From positions 1 to 39,132 of the forward strand of contig NZ_QXIL01000021.1 of NCBI RefSeq assembly GCF_004115745.1: a DNA stretch of 39,132 bases. The letters run 5' to 3'. The first letter of the stretch is position 1. Each line of letters opens with the position of its first letter. The position numbers and the translations under genes are program-made. The notes beneath the pieces are model-generated. The model ran no database searches and was not told the origin of the DNA. It saw only the letters and a program-made list of their open reading frames with translations. Of the stretch, positions 29,278-38,578 are shown in pieces. This DNA comes from Levilactobacillus suantsaii. Lineage in GTDB: Bacteria > Bacillota > Bacilli > Lactobacillales > Lactobacillaceae.

Positions 29278-29545
29278 TCACTCGATTTACTACAACTCCG
29301 AAGGTGAGTTTGACCAGAAGCGACTAAACGCTGATGTGGATCACCTTTACGAGCTGTATGAGCCGGTGCTTGCTGGCTTGGCTAAGTCAATCGATGAGGT
29401 CATGAGCTGGACGCTCGACCAACGAATCTTGATGGGGAATCTGGCTCAACGAATCATCGACGAGCGGACTCAGCAACAAAGTATGGCGGTTCAAATGGGG
29501 GCTACGGAGTTCTGGAATGCCCTGCAGAAAGCCAATAGCAGATAG
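29255..29545 (+). CDS. tail assembly chaperone frameshift extension (gpT part)
   Basis: This frame (+1 relative to the first) opens after the TGA at 29252-29254 and runs to the TAG before the tape-measure gene: SIYYNSEGEFDQKRLNADVD, LYELYEPVLAGLAKSIDEVM, then MGNLAQRIIDERTQQQ. The first possible independent start (GTG 29336) has no ribosome site, so expression by frameshift is likely. In the overlap TTT-C (29257-29260) is the only place where P-site re-pairing works well for +1 (TTT to TTC). Confidence 0.6.
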   Translation, partial: RFCNRSTNHSIYYNSEGEFDQKRLNADVDHLYELYEPVLAGLAKSIDEVMSWTLDQRILMGNLAQRIIDERTQQQSMAVQMGATEFWNALQKANSR

Positions 29546-29556
29546 GAGGTGTGCCA

Positions 29557-32500
29557 ATGGCTGGAGAAATTAGACGTGAGGACGTCGCAATCGGCTTTAA
29601 TATCGACTACCAGAAGTTGGAAAAAGTCGATGCGGGAATCGACAAGATCGTGGATAAACTTGGATCTTTGGGCCATAAGTTTGAACCGGTCAATCAGCAG
29701 GTTAAGACTTTTGGCACTACCTTCGTCGATACCATCGATAAGGCTTTGGGCGCCAACAAGAAGCTTGACGCTTCTAATTCCGAGGTCAGCAAGGGAATCC
29801 AGAATAATTCTCGTGTGGCCACCACTTTTCGTGACAAGATGGCGAACATCAACTCGGTTACTGACAGCTACACTGCGTCACAAGAGCGGCACTATCATCA
29901 AGTCGGCACCGCCATGGATCAGGTCACTAAGCACGCCAGCATCTTAGGCAAGAAGCTACACGACTTGCCGAAGGAAACGACGGCTAAGGTCAGCTTCGAC
30001 ACTAACGGCGTTCAAGCTACTGACCTAACCGGCCAGCTTCACAAGGTCGATAAGTCTATGGACAAGACGGCTAAGAAGAGCCGCCGGCTGCACGACATCA
30101 TCATGGGGACCTTTGTCGGTACTGCAATTTCTAACGGAATTGCGGGTATCACCAACGGCTTACACGAGGCCGCTCAGGCTGGTATGGAGTACAACAAAGA
30201 GCAAGACACGATGAAGACTGTGTGGACGTCCCTGACTACTGAGGCACCTAAGGATGGGAAAAATTTAGTCAAGTACATCAACTCCATGTCTCAGCATTCC
30301 ATTTATGCCGCTGATGCTCTGAATGAGATGGCTCAGTCCTTCTACCACGTTCATTCAAACGAAAAGGAAACCAAGAACTGGACCAATGATTTCATCGCTT
30401 TAGGTTCCACGCTGCACATGTCTAATGACGCACTAGCCGAATCTGGTGAGCAATTTGCAAAGATTGTTGCTGGTGGTAAGGCGTCATCCGAAGATATGGC
30501 GGTCATGATCAACCGATTCCCAATGTTCGGTGAAGCCTTGCAGAAGGCGACGGGCAAGTCAATGAAACAGTTGTATGCCATGTCCGCAGCTGGGAAGCTA
30601 TCGGCTAAACAATTTACTGATACGCTGACCTATCTTGGCAAAAAGTACGAAGGTGGGACTAAAGAGGCCATGACTTCATTCCTAGGGATGAGCATGTACT
30701 TGAAGTCTCGTTTTAGCACTCTAGCCGGGGACGTCATGAAGACCAGCTTCGAAATGGATAAGAAGACGGCCAGCTCCATGCAAGACCTTCTATCTGACAA
30801 GATGATGAAAAAGTACGCTAAGGGGATTAGTTCCGCCTTGGGCGTGGTCACAGGCGCCGCGGTTCATATGATTGGGTACCTTGATAAGCACAAAGACACC
30901 GTCATTGACGTGTTGGGGACCACGGGGGATATTGCTGGCGTTTTCGGTAAGGAAGTTTGGTCTGACACAGTCGATATCTTAGATGATATCGGCTCTGCAT
31001 TCGGATTAGTCGATAAAAACGGGCAAGCCGCTAAGGACCCACTGGAGCAAATCGATGACCTGCTAAAGGGTATCGACAAGCATAAAGAGGGCATTCGAAT
31101 CGCCGCTAAGCTGATGGTCGGATTCTTTGCCATCAAGAAGGCGACCGAGTTCGTCAAACTGCTCAAGGAAGTCAACACCCAGCTTAAAATTTCAGCGGCT
31201 CTAAACGCTATTGGTTCGTTCGGTGGTTCAAAGACGCCTAAGGGGACGCCTGAAATTCCTGCCGAAATTCCTACCGGGTCAGCGCCTAAAGCCGAGGCAT
31301 CGGCTGGTGGTGGATTGCTGACCAAAGGAAAAGGGCTGCTAAGCGGTGCGGCTGGATTGGTTAAAGGCAGTTTGATTGCCGCAGGAGTTACCACAATCAT
31401 CGACCGGCTTCCATCAGCGATTGCTGGGCAGGCCAAGGGGGTTAAAGAAGCTTCACAGGGTAAAGATGTCAGCAAGTCGACGAAGAAACAGTTTCTAGGC
31501 GGCGTCGGTTCTGACGAGTGGATTGGGAACAAACTTGGGTCTCTCTGGAAATGGGCCACCACGACCCGATACCCAGAAGGCCAAGGCCCTAAGAAGGCCA
31601 CCCCAAAGAAAGAAACCACGAAGTCGAACCCCTACAGCGGTGTATCCAAGGACACTAAATCTTTCCTGAAATCTACACGCTCACAGATCAAGACGGCCAC
31701 CAACGGGTACCTAGACATCATGGCGACGGGGTCGAAGAAAGCTATCTCCAAGAATAAAACCACTTACTCCCAGCTGCTTGCCAACGTGGACAAGTATGCC
31801 GGATCACAGAAAAAGTCGGCTGATGGCAGTGTGAACTATCTTCGTAAAATCGGGGCCATTACGGCTACAGAGCAAACTAAAGCCCTGCAGAAAGAAGACT
31901 CCGGGTCTGCCAAACGGGTCGCCAGTGTCAAGAAAACCATTGCTCAAATCGAACGTGATGAGAAGAATGGCGGAGGCAAGCGAAGTCAGCTGGTTGCTAA
32001 ACTTGACGGCCAACTCCTTCGACTGACTGACACCGGTGCGAAGAATCAGCGCAAAATTTACAAGCAATTGCACGATGGCGTGACGTCACTGACTTCTAAG
32101 CAGTACTCAGCGGTTATGAAGAAGAGCCGCCAGGCACGGACTAGCACTGTCACGGACGCTCGTAAGCAGTACGACGCTCAGATATCGAGCGCTAGCAAGA
32201 CTTACAGCAAAACACTGAAGTCCGCCAAGGCTACTTACGGTGTCCATTCCGACATGTACAAGAAGATTAAGAAGTACGCCGACCAGCAGTACACCGATAC
32301 GACTAGCGCTGCTCATCAGCAGTACAAGGACACGGTCAAGTGGGCGAATAAATCCGAAAAGGCCGTCGAACTAGCCGCTGCTAATGCAGCTGGCGGCGTC
32401 TACGGAATTATGGGCGTCATGTCCGACAACATCACGATTCTTGGCAAACAGCTTGCCACGGCGGTTGGTGGGACTTGGCACAAGCCTAAGACCAATGATC

Positions 32501-35232
32501 AAGCGATTCATGATAACACCGACCCTGCTGGGAACTTAGCCAAGGGTGCTAGGAAGCTCCAAGGCAAGACGACCGTGCTCAAGAGTGGGCAGGCAGGAAT
32601 TCAAATGCCTGACCCACTTACTGGTCACGCGTCTGGTGGTTCAATCGCAAAGCCGGGTATGGCCATGGTGGCCGAGGCCGGTACTGAAATCGGGTACGAT
32701 TCTCGCTCTGGGAAGTATCAGATTTTCGACCACGGACCGCAGCTGGTGCACCTCACGGCTGGTATGCACATCATGAATCATCGTGACAGCATGAAAGCTA
32801 TGCGTGGTGGCCTCGGACGAGGCCGGATTCTACCGGGCTATGCCAAGGGGACTGGGTCTGTTGGCGCTGCTTCTGTAGCTACGACAGTCAAGGTGAAGTG
32901 CGTCAATGACGCTACCATGAAGAATACTGAATACAAGACCAAGCGGTCGGCTGATCAGATTGGTACTGATATTGTATCTGGGTATGGTAAGGGTACCAAG
33001 GGCGCTCAAAAGAAACTGACTAGTCTTAACAAGAAGTCGAGTCAGATCCTGAAGGACACGAAGAATGGAACCAATAAGCAAACAGATCTGATTCGCAAGC
33101 AAATGATTGCTGATTTTGACGCCGCTCAAAAGGGTGCCGACAAGCAGCTAGCCCAGCTCAAAAATGGTGGGCTCAAAACCATGGGCAAATTGCAGGATGG
33201 CATGGCTAAGGCAGACCAGACCATCGTTTCAGACTTCGGCAATAACTTCGGCAAGTTACCAGGGCTAGCTAAGTCTGCTATGAAGGGCGCTATTACGTCC
33301 TTGAATGGTGGTTTTACGGGAATCGACTCGGCCCTGTCCCAATTTGGTGGGAACAAGCAGGTTCTGCGACCAATCCACTACGCAACCGGGTCTAATGGCC
33401 CGATTGACAGTGACCAGCTTGCCGTCCTCAACGATGCGTCGGTTGGGCCGCGGCAAGAGCTTGTCGGTCGTGGCAGTCAACTGCTACGGCCTGTCGGTGA
33501 TAACGTCGCCGTTCACTTAAAGAAGGGTGACGAGGTCTTCAACGGAACACAAGTAGAGCGCGCCAAGTCTTACCTGCCGCACTTTAAGAAAGGAACCGGT
33601 GCTAGTGATAGCAAACTGCGTTCACTGGCCTCTAGCAACGCCTCAGCCCCATCTAAAGCGTTTAGCCAAGAGTTCACTGTCAACGTCAAAGCGAATGGCG
33701 CTAACTTGCAGAAAGGTTTGACCTCTACAGCTAGTGCTGGTGCTAAGACGATCGGCGTTCCTTGGGAGAATGCGATGTGGGGCTACATCGAGTCACTGAT
33801 CAATTCTGGTGGTGGCGTCGGTGGCGGCCCTGTGCTTCATTCTCCCGGTTCCGGTTGGATGAAAACGTCCGGATTCGGGAATCGTGGTGCTGTCGGTGGT
33901 GGGTTCAGCAGCCATGACGGGAACGACTTTTCGGGTGCTAAGGTGGTCCATGCCATGCAAGACGCTGTCGTCACCCGAGTTGGTGGCGCACCTAGCGGCT
34001 GGGGTGGTAGTGACGGGATTGGTGAGTCTGTCGCGACTAAAGGCGGCAACCTCAGTCTTATCTACCAAGAGCTTAACGGCAAGAGCAATTCCGGCGCGAC
34101 TATTCTTGTCCACAAGGGTGAGCACGTCAAGCAAGGCCAAGCAATCGCCAAACTAGGGCCTAGTGGCACTCACGTCCACGTCGGGGCTTCCACTGAGGGG
34201 CTTTGGTCTCACGGTGGGGATTCAACACGTGGTTGGTTGGATGTCACCAAGCTACACAGCAGCTTTGGCAATTCGGAAAGTAAGAAATCTAAGGATAAGC
34301 CGAAGGTAAGCAAGGCCATGACTTCGCTGGTCAAGTCCCAACTGGGGCCAACAGCAGTCAAGTGGATCAAGAAGAACCTTCAAGATTCCATCGGCGATGC
34401 TGACATCGGTAACCTGTCTGGAAGCATGATGCATCGGGCTAAAGCTTTAGCAGCTGCCATCAAGAAGATGTACGGTTCTGCAACTAACGCCGGAATCGCC
34501 GCTGTGCTGGGAAGCTGGGAGTTTGAGTCCGGCTTGAACCCATCAGCGGTTAATCCCAGTGGTGGTGCGTCTGGCCTGGGCCAATGGCTCGGTGGACGTA
34601 AGACGGCCTTAATCAACTACTCGAAACGCCATGGCAAAAACTGGAAGTCTGCGGAAGCTCAGCTGGAATTCGCCCTTAAAGGCGATGGCTCTGATAGCTC
34701 TGTCTTGAAGAGCGTTTTACGCGGTTCTGGGTCCGTAGCGTCCTTAGCTAACAAGTTATCATCACAGTGGGAACGTGGGGGCTACAACGCACAACACGTC
34801 GCAGGAGCCCGCAAGATTGAGGCCGCTTTGCATGATGAAGGTGGCTGGTCTAAGAAGGGGAAGCTCAACATCTTCGGTGAAAAATCCAAAGAGGTTACCA
34901 TTAACCCTCGTAAGGCTAGCGCTGATGGACTTATCGACAGCGCCATTAAGGCCCGTTCAAAGGTCGATGGTAGCGGCTTGGCTGGAACCCTTAACCAGGT
35001 TTTAAGCTCTAAGCCTGCCAGTCGAGTTCAGCCAGCTAAGGTGGCCGGTTCCGCCGGCGGCCGAAATGTCACTATCAAGATGACCAATCACATCAAAATT
35101 GAAGGGGCTGGCGATGACTCGGCCATTAAGAAGTCAGTTGAAGCTGGCTTGCAAAGCGGTAGTGAAAAAATGATTGACATGGTTCGTCGAGTAATCGGCA
35201 CTGACCAGGGCCGGGAAGGATTCGTGATCTAA
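29557..35232 (+). CDS. tape measure protein with M23 and tail-lysozyme domains
   Basis: ATG 29557 after ATAGGAGGTGTGCCA; 1891 residues. Residues about 215-370 are the tape-measure domain (YINSMSQHSIYAADALNEMA, EQFAKIVAGGKASSEDMAVM). A Lys/Ala/Ser-rich coiled region spans about 690-940. Two repeats around HASGGSIAKPGMAMVAEAGT and LLRPVGDNVAVHLKKGDEVF follow. An M23 peptidase has HDGND near 1453 and GTHVHV near 1536. A phage tail-lysozyme domain runs about 1640-1760 (VLGSWEFESGLNPSAVNPSG, ASGLGQWLGGRK). It sets tail length and probably opens peptidoglycan on DNA entry. Confidence 0.95.
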   Translation: MAGEIRREDVAIGFNIDYQKLEKVDAGIDKIVDKLGSLGHKFEPVNQQVKTFGTTFVDTIDKALGANKKLDASNSEVSKGIQNNSRVATTFRDKMANINSVTDSYTASQERHYHQVGTAMDQVTKHASILGKKLHDLPKETTAKVSFDTNGVQATDLTGQLHKVDKSMDKTAKKSRRLHDIIMGTFVGTAISNGIAGITNGLHEAAQAGMEYNKEQDTMKTVWTSLTTEAPKDGKNLVKYINSMSQHSIYAADALNEMAQSFYHVHSNEKETKNWTNDFIALGSTLHMSNDALAESGEQFAKIVAGGKASSEDMAVMINRFPMFGEALQKATGKSMKQLYAMSAAGKLSAKQFTDTLTYLGKKYEGGTKEAMTSFLGMSMYLKSRFSTLAGDVMKTSFEMDKKTASSMQDLLSDKMMKKYAKGISSALGVVTGAAVHMIGYLDKHKDTVIDVLGTTGDIAGVFGKEVWSDTVDILDDIGSAFGLVDKNGQAAKDPLEQIDDLLKGIDKHKEGIRIAAKLMVGFFAIKKATEFVKLLKEVNTQLKISAALNAIGSFGGSKTPKGTPEIPAEIPTGSAPKAEASAGGGLLTKGKGLLSGAAGLVKGSLIAAGVTTIIDRLPSAIAGQAKGVKEASQGKDVSKSTKKQFLGGVGSDEWIGNKLGSLWKWATTTRYPEGQGPKKATPKKETTKSNPYSGVSKDTKSFLKSTRSQIKTATNGYLDIMATGSKKAISKNKTTYSQLLANVDKYAGSQKKSADGSVNYLRKIGAITATEQTKALQKEDSGSAKRVASVKKTIAQIERDEKNGGGKRSQLVAKLDGQLLRLTDTGAKNQRKIYKQLHDGVTSLTSKQYSAVMKKSRQARTSTVTDARKQYDAQISSASKTYSKTLKSAKATYGVHSDMYKKIKKYADQQYTDTTSAAHQQYKDTVKWANKSEKAVELAAANAAGGVYGIMGVMSDNITILGKQLATAVGGTWHKPKTNDQAIHDNTDPAGNLAKGARKLQGKTTVLKSGQAGIQMPDPLTGHASGGSIAKPGMAMVAEAGTEIGYDSRSGKYQIFDHGPQLVHLTAGMHIMNHRDSMKAMRGGLGRGRILPGYAKGTGSVGAASVATTVKVKCVNDATMKNTEYKTKRSADQIGTDIVSGYGKGTKGAQKKLTSLNKKSSQILKDTKNGTNKQTDLIRKQMIADFDAAQKGADKQLAQLKNGGLKTMGKLQDGMAKADQTIVSDFGNNFGKLPGLAKSAMKGAITSLNGGFTGIDSALSQFGGNKQVLRPIHYATGSNGPIDSDQLAVLNDASVGPRQELVGRGSQLLRPVGDNVAVHLKKGDEVFNGTQVERAKSYLPHFKKGTGASDSKLRSLASSNASAPSKAFSQEFTVNVKANGANLQKGLTSTASAGAKTIGVPWENAMWGYIESLINSGGGVGGGPVLHSPGSGWMKTSGFGNRGAVGGGFSSHDGNDFSGAKVVHAMQDAVVTRVGGAPSGWGGSDGIGESVATKGGNLSLIYQELNGKSNSGATILVHKGEHVKQGQAIAKLGPSGTHVHVGASTEGLWSHGGDSTRGWLDVTKLHSSFGNSESKKSKDKPKVSKAMTSLVKSQLGPTAVKWIKKNLQDSIGDADIGNLSGSMMHRAKALAAAIKKMYGSATNAGIAAVLGSWEFESGLNPSAVNPSGGASGLGQWLGGRKTALINYSKRHGKNWKSAEAQLEFALKGDGSDSSVLKSVLRGSGSVASLANKLSSQWERGGYNAQHVAGARKIEAALHDEGGWSKKGKLNIFGEKSKEVTINPRKASADGLIDSAIKARSKVDGSGLAGTLNQVLSSKPASRVQPAKVAGSAGGRNVTIKMTNHIKIEGAGDDSAIKKSVEAGLQSGSEKMIDMVRRVIGTDQGREGFVI

Positions 35233-36515
35233 TGGTGAACATCACTTTAAAAAAGAACGTTTCCAGCTCGGTTGATAACGCAATTCGACGTTATCTTAAT
35301 GTCCCGGGCCACAAGTTGGTTCGCTTTAAAACGGACCAAATTGCACCGGACCAGCTTACAGATAAGCAGCTTACTAGCGAGTACAACAAGAATAAAAAGA
35401 AGGTGAAGACTGATGCGACAGGCATTAAGAATACCCAAACCACGATTACCAAGCAGCAAGCGGTAATCGATAAGGCTGATGATTTTCTGTCTAAGCAAAA
35501 TGGCTATAAGACCCGTAAGGCAGCGTATGACCATGCTGATAAGACGGTGGCCGACCTTCAAAAACAGTTGGCCAAGGCCAAAACTGCTAAGGATAAAAAA
35601 TCTATCACCGCTAAGATTAAGGATGCCAAGAAAGACCAGACGGCGGCCTACAAGGATTTGAAAAAGGTAACGAGTTCAAAATCCTATCAGGCCAAACTTA
35701 GCGAGCAGAGTAAGGCTCGGAGAGCCTTGAAAAACGCCAAGAAAAAACTGGCCAATCTTAAATCCAAGAAGAAAAAGGATAAGGCCGCATACAACGTCTA
35801 CAAGAAAGAGAAGGCCAAGCGTGCCGCGGCGGCCAAACGCAAGAAACAGAAGGCCAATCTTTCTAAAATTAAGTCAAAAATCAAAGCACACAAAAAACAA
35901 CCGCTCGTCGGGCAAACTGCGCTGTATCGCGCAGACCTGATGAGTTCGGTTGTTTATTTTTTGGGTGAAGTTCAACCGACGGAAACAGATACCAACGAAG
36001 TGACTTCGATCGGTGTCGACAATTCGGACCCACGGGCCGGTAAGTCAACACGGACAAGCAAAGAGCTATCCGGGACTTACTGGCTTTTTGGCAAGAGCTA
36101 TGCGGCGGCCTGCAAGCAATTTAATGCGATCCAGAAGTTACAACGACTGGACACTGAGTTTGTGATCAAGGGTTTCTCCAACTGGAATCACGTCAAAATT
36201 TCCTCAATCAGTAAGACAGTCTCAGGACTCGCCCGTTCCAATGCCTTAGAGCTTAGTATCACTTTTGAGTACGTCAAACAGGGGAGAATCCTGTATGGCA
36301 AGGCTAAGAAGAAGACTAAGAAAAAGGGCGCCGTCAAGAGCACTAAGAAGAAGGGCTCCGACAAAGGGAAGTATAAGTCTTATACGGTCAAGTCCGGTGA
36401 CACGTACTGGGGGCTTGCTCAGAAGAACCACACGACCGTGGCCACCTTGACTAAGCTCAATGGGTCACGGTTTAAGACAATGTTCCCTGGTCACAAGCTA
36501 AAAATCCCAAAGTAG
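35232..36515 (+). CDS. XkdP/gp53-like LysM tail protein with Lys-rich coiled coil
   Basis: 427 residues, start overlapping the tape-measure stop (TAATG). Residues 40-225 are a very long Lys/Ala coiled coil (KKVTSSKSYQAKLSEQSKAR, RALKNAKKKLANLKSKKKKD). Residues 230-345 are the baseplate domain (YRADLMSSVVYFLGEVQPTE, KELSGTYWLFGKSYAAACKQ). The C-terminal 45 are LysM (SYTVKSGDTYWGLAQKNHTT, FPGHKLKIPK), a peptidoglycan-binding module. PBSX XkdP has the same place and LysM end, but it lacks this long coil as far as I know. Confidence 0.82.
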   Translation: MVNITLKKNVSSSVDNAIRRYLNVPGHKLVRFKTDQIAPDQLTDKQLTSEYNKNKKKVKTDATGIKNTQTTITKQQAVIDKADDFLSKQNGYKTRKAAYDHADKTVADLQKQLAKAKTAKDKKSITAKIKDAKKDQTAAYKDLKKVTSSKSYQAKLSEQSKARRALKNAKKKLANLKSKKKKDKAAYNVYKKEKAKRAAAAKRKKQKANLSKIKSKIKAHKKQPLVGQTALYRADLMSSVVYFLGEVQPTETDTNEVTSIGVDNSDPRAGKSTRTSKELSGTYWLFGKSYAAACKQFNAIQKLQRLDTEFVIKGFSNWNHVKISSISKTVSGLARSNALELSITFEYVKQGRILYGKAKKKTKKKGAVKSTKKKGSDKGKYKSYTVKSGDTYWGLAQKNHTTVATLTKLNGSRFKTMFPGHKLKIPK

Positions 36516-36526
36516 GAGGCGATTAG

Positions 36527-36880
36527 ATGCCAAAGCATGAAACGATCGAATTTGACCTAAGCAGCTTGCCAAGTCGAATCCAAGTGGACTTTGAAAATGT
36601 CAGCGCGGAGCTCACTCTGCAGTATAGCGAGCTCTCACAGACCTTCACGGTCGATTATGAGGACCTTGACGACGATACCCATAAGATCATGGGCGAGCCG
36701 CTCACTTACGGCGTCCCGCTTTGGTACTGGGCCTCTTACGATTGGCTGCCGGTCGAACGGCTAGTCCCGATGGACGAATCCGGCTTGGAGTCCTCAGTGA
36801 CTAAGGGCAACCTCCAAAAGACGGTTTTCGTCATGGACCAGGATAGTGTTTATGAGAGCGGTGATGGTAATGGGTCTTAA
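36527..36880 (+). CDS. hypothetical baseplate protein
   Basis: 117 residues, ribosome site TAGGAGGCGATTAG-ATG. Acidic beta-rich protein (VSAELTLQYSELSQTFTVDY, LTYGVPLWYWASYDW, ERLVPMDESG). The GxPL...L.P.D.SG arrangement is reminiscent of baseplate plug proteins, but similarity is too weak to assert. It overlaps the XkdQ-like gene. Confidence 0.65.
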   Translation: MPKHETIEFDLSSLPSRIQVDFENVSAELTLQYSELSQTFTVDYEDLDDDTHKIMGEPLTYGVPLWYWASYDWLPVERLVPMDESGLESSVTKGNLQKTVFVMDQDSVYESGDGNGS

Positions 36881-37814
36881 AGTCACCAATCCCAAGGGGA
36901 AGACCTGGTACGGGGCGAAGGTGGAATTTGATCTGGTACTTAAATCCGGTACCTATCGATTCACTAATTTCCACCCCAAAGGGTACGGCGTCCAGATCAC
37001 CGGTGAAATCAGCGGCGGCGATGGGGGAACTCCAGCCACCAACACGTTCAACATTTATAACCTATCGAAGGCTCACCAGAACCTCTTCAAGTCTAAGGAG
37101 CACGTGATCGTGAAAGCTGGTGGGTATGACCTCTTCGGCATCATTGGCGCTGGAAATATTACCAAGGTTGCTCCTGCGGTCCGCGATGGTGAGGACACTT
37201 ACATTGCCATCACGTTCGTAGCTGGAAAGGATTACGCCAAAAACAAGAAAATTTACAATCCCTATTCTGGCAGTAAGAAAGTCAAGCACTCTTACAAGAC
37301 CAAGAGTGGGCGAACTATTACATGGACCACCACGAAAAAGAAGAACATCAATTTACGCTTTAAAAATGGGGTTAAAGCCAAGACGATTATCCAGCGAATC
37401 TCGCGTGAGGCGGGCATTCCTATCGCCGCCCTGCACCTCAAAAAGAACAAAGTGTACAAGAAGGGGTATCGGCTGTCCAGCAAGCCAGAGACGGCCATCA
37501 AGGCCATTGTCAAGGACTGCGGCAGCCGTTTCCAGTATCGGATGGACGACATCGTAATTGACTACGACGAGAAGCCGAAACTGTGGCAAACGCACCTGTA
37601 TCTGACTCTTAAAGATGGTCTGGTCAACATGCCGACTATTTCTGACGAGGACGGGAAGAAAGCAACCTGGACGGTGGTGACCTACCTTAATCCGCTGGTG
37701 GCTAACGGGTCCGTTTTCTATGTGGCCGAAAACATCAAGAGCTTGGTGCGGGTCAAGAACTACACGCACAGCTTGGATGATATGCAAACGACTTGTGAAG
37801 TGGAGGCGGTTTAG
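36870..37814 (+). CDS. XkdQ-like baseplate hub protein (gpD/gp27 fold)
   Basis: ATG 36870, seven bases after the AGAGCGGTG ribosome-like site; ATG 36864 is an alternative. 314 residues: ITGEISGGDGGTPATNTFNI, VIVKAGGYDLFGIIGAGNIT, GVKAKTIIQRISREAGIPIA and IVKDCGSRFQYRMDDIVIDY match the late-control/XkdQ hub pattern, a ring that carries the spike. An extra Lys-rich strand insertion is at about 135-165. Confidence 0.82.
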   Translation: MGLKVTNPKGKTWYGAKVEFDLVLKSGTYRFTNFHPKGYGVQITGEISGGDGGTPATNTFNIYNLSKAHQNLFKSKEHVIVKAGGYDLFGIIGAGNITKVAPAVRDGEDTYIAITFVAGKDYAKNKKIYNPYSGSKKVKHSYKTKSGRTITWTTTKKKNINLRFKNGVKAKTIIQRISREAGIPIAALHLKKNKVYKKGYRLSSKPETAIKAIVKDCGSRFQYRMDDIVIDYDEKPKLWQTHLYLTLKDGLVNMPTISDEDGKKATWTVVTYLNPLVANGSVFYVAENIKSLVRVKNYTHSLDDMQTTCEVEAV

Positions 37815-38195
37815 ATGAGTAAAGATAGAAACGACGCTTTAAAGCTGCTAGTCGATGAACTGCTTCCATACTTTCAAGCCGACGTTCATAGTCATATGAA
37901 AGGAAAAGTGGTCTCCATCAAAAGTGGGAGTCCCATGTATGCAGACGTCCAGCCATTGCCGGAACAGTCTGACGGTGAGATCCGTGCTATCTATGGTAAC
38001 TGCCTAGTCTTGGCCAGTGCAGCCGAATATCTCAAAGATGGCAAACCCACAAAGCTAAAGCGTGGGGACATCGTCGAGGTAGCGTTTGATGACCGGGACC
38101 AAGATAATTTTGACGGCGGTTCTGGTAGCTACAGCCTAGCCAGCCGTCGAATGCACAGCGAAAACGACGGAATAATCATGGGGGTGATCCGATGA
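37815..38195 (+). CDS. XkdR-like baseplate protein (DUF2577)
   Basis: 126 residues beginning directly at the previous stop (TAG-ATG), ribosome site GTGGAGGCGGTT. GKVVSIKSGSPMYADVQPLP, LKRGDIVEVAFDDRDQDNF and SASRRMHSENDG-like SLASRRMHSENDGIIMGVI match DUF2577, an OB-fold baseplate protein between hub and wedge genes. Confidence 0.85.
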   Translation: MSKDRNDALKLLVDELLPYFQADVHSHMKGKVVSIKSGSPMYADVQPLPEQSDGEIRAIYGNCLVLASAAEYLKDGKPTKLKRGDIVEVAFDDRDQDNFDGGSGSYSLASRRMHSENDGIIMGVIR

Positions 38196-38578
38196 GTATG
38201 GATATAGCGACTGACGAAACCGGTGATGTGATCATTGACCCAGAAACCGGCGACTTTGTCATGGTTGATGATGCAGACCAAGCTGTGGCCACCAACATTG
38301 CTTTAGGCACCAACGAGGGCGAACTATCTTGGAACCCCGATTTTGGTCTTAATCATCTCCACGTCATTGAAAACTTGGATGACATACCGAGCTTAGAAGC
38401 TGAGATTGAAGACTATCTCGAATCTCAATTTGATAATTTTGTTAGTGCTGAGATCAAAGACATTAAGCGTAATGGGCGTACGGCAACGGTCGACTTAGCC
38501 GTTACTTATTTGGATGATTCTGGCGAAGAAACAACGGTAACCGCAGGAACGGAGGTGGATAACATTGGGACTGACTGA
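38192..38578 (+). CDS. gp25/XkdS-like baseplate wedge protein (DUF2634)
   Basis: 128 residues overlapping the previous stop (ATGA). NGDL-type motif as DPETGDFVMVDDADQAVATN, then IALGTNEGELSWNPDFGLNH and SLEAEIEDYLESQFDNFV. This is the normal family member in the baseplate operon and is the proper comparison for the minus-strand gene at 4707-5117. Confidence 0.88.
   Translation: MSMDIATDETGDVIIDPETGDFVMVDDADQAVATNIALGTNEGELSWNPDFGLNHLHVIENLDDIPSLEAEIEDYLESQFDNFVSAEIKDIKRNGRTATVDLAVTYLDDSGEETTVTAGTEVDNIGTD

Noticed and set aside
30864-31619. Long minus-strand ORF (251 codons) inside the tape-measure gene
   Set aside because: Pro/Ser/Leu-rich antisense reading of a Lys/Gly/Ala-rich gene with no ribosome site; a frame shadow.
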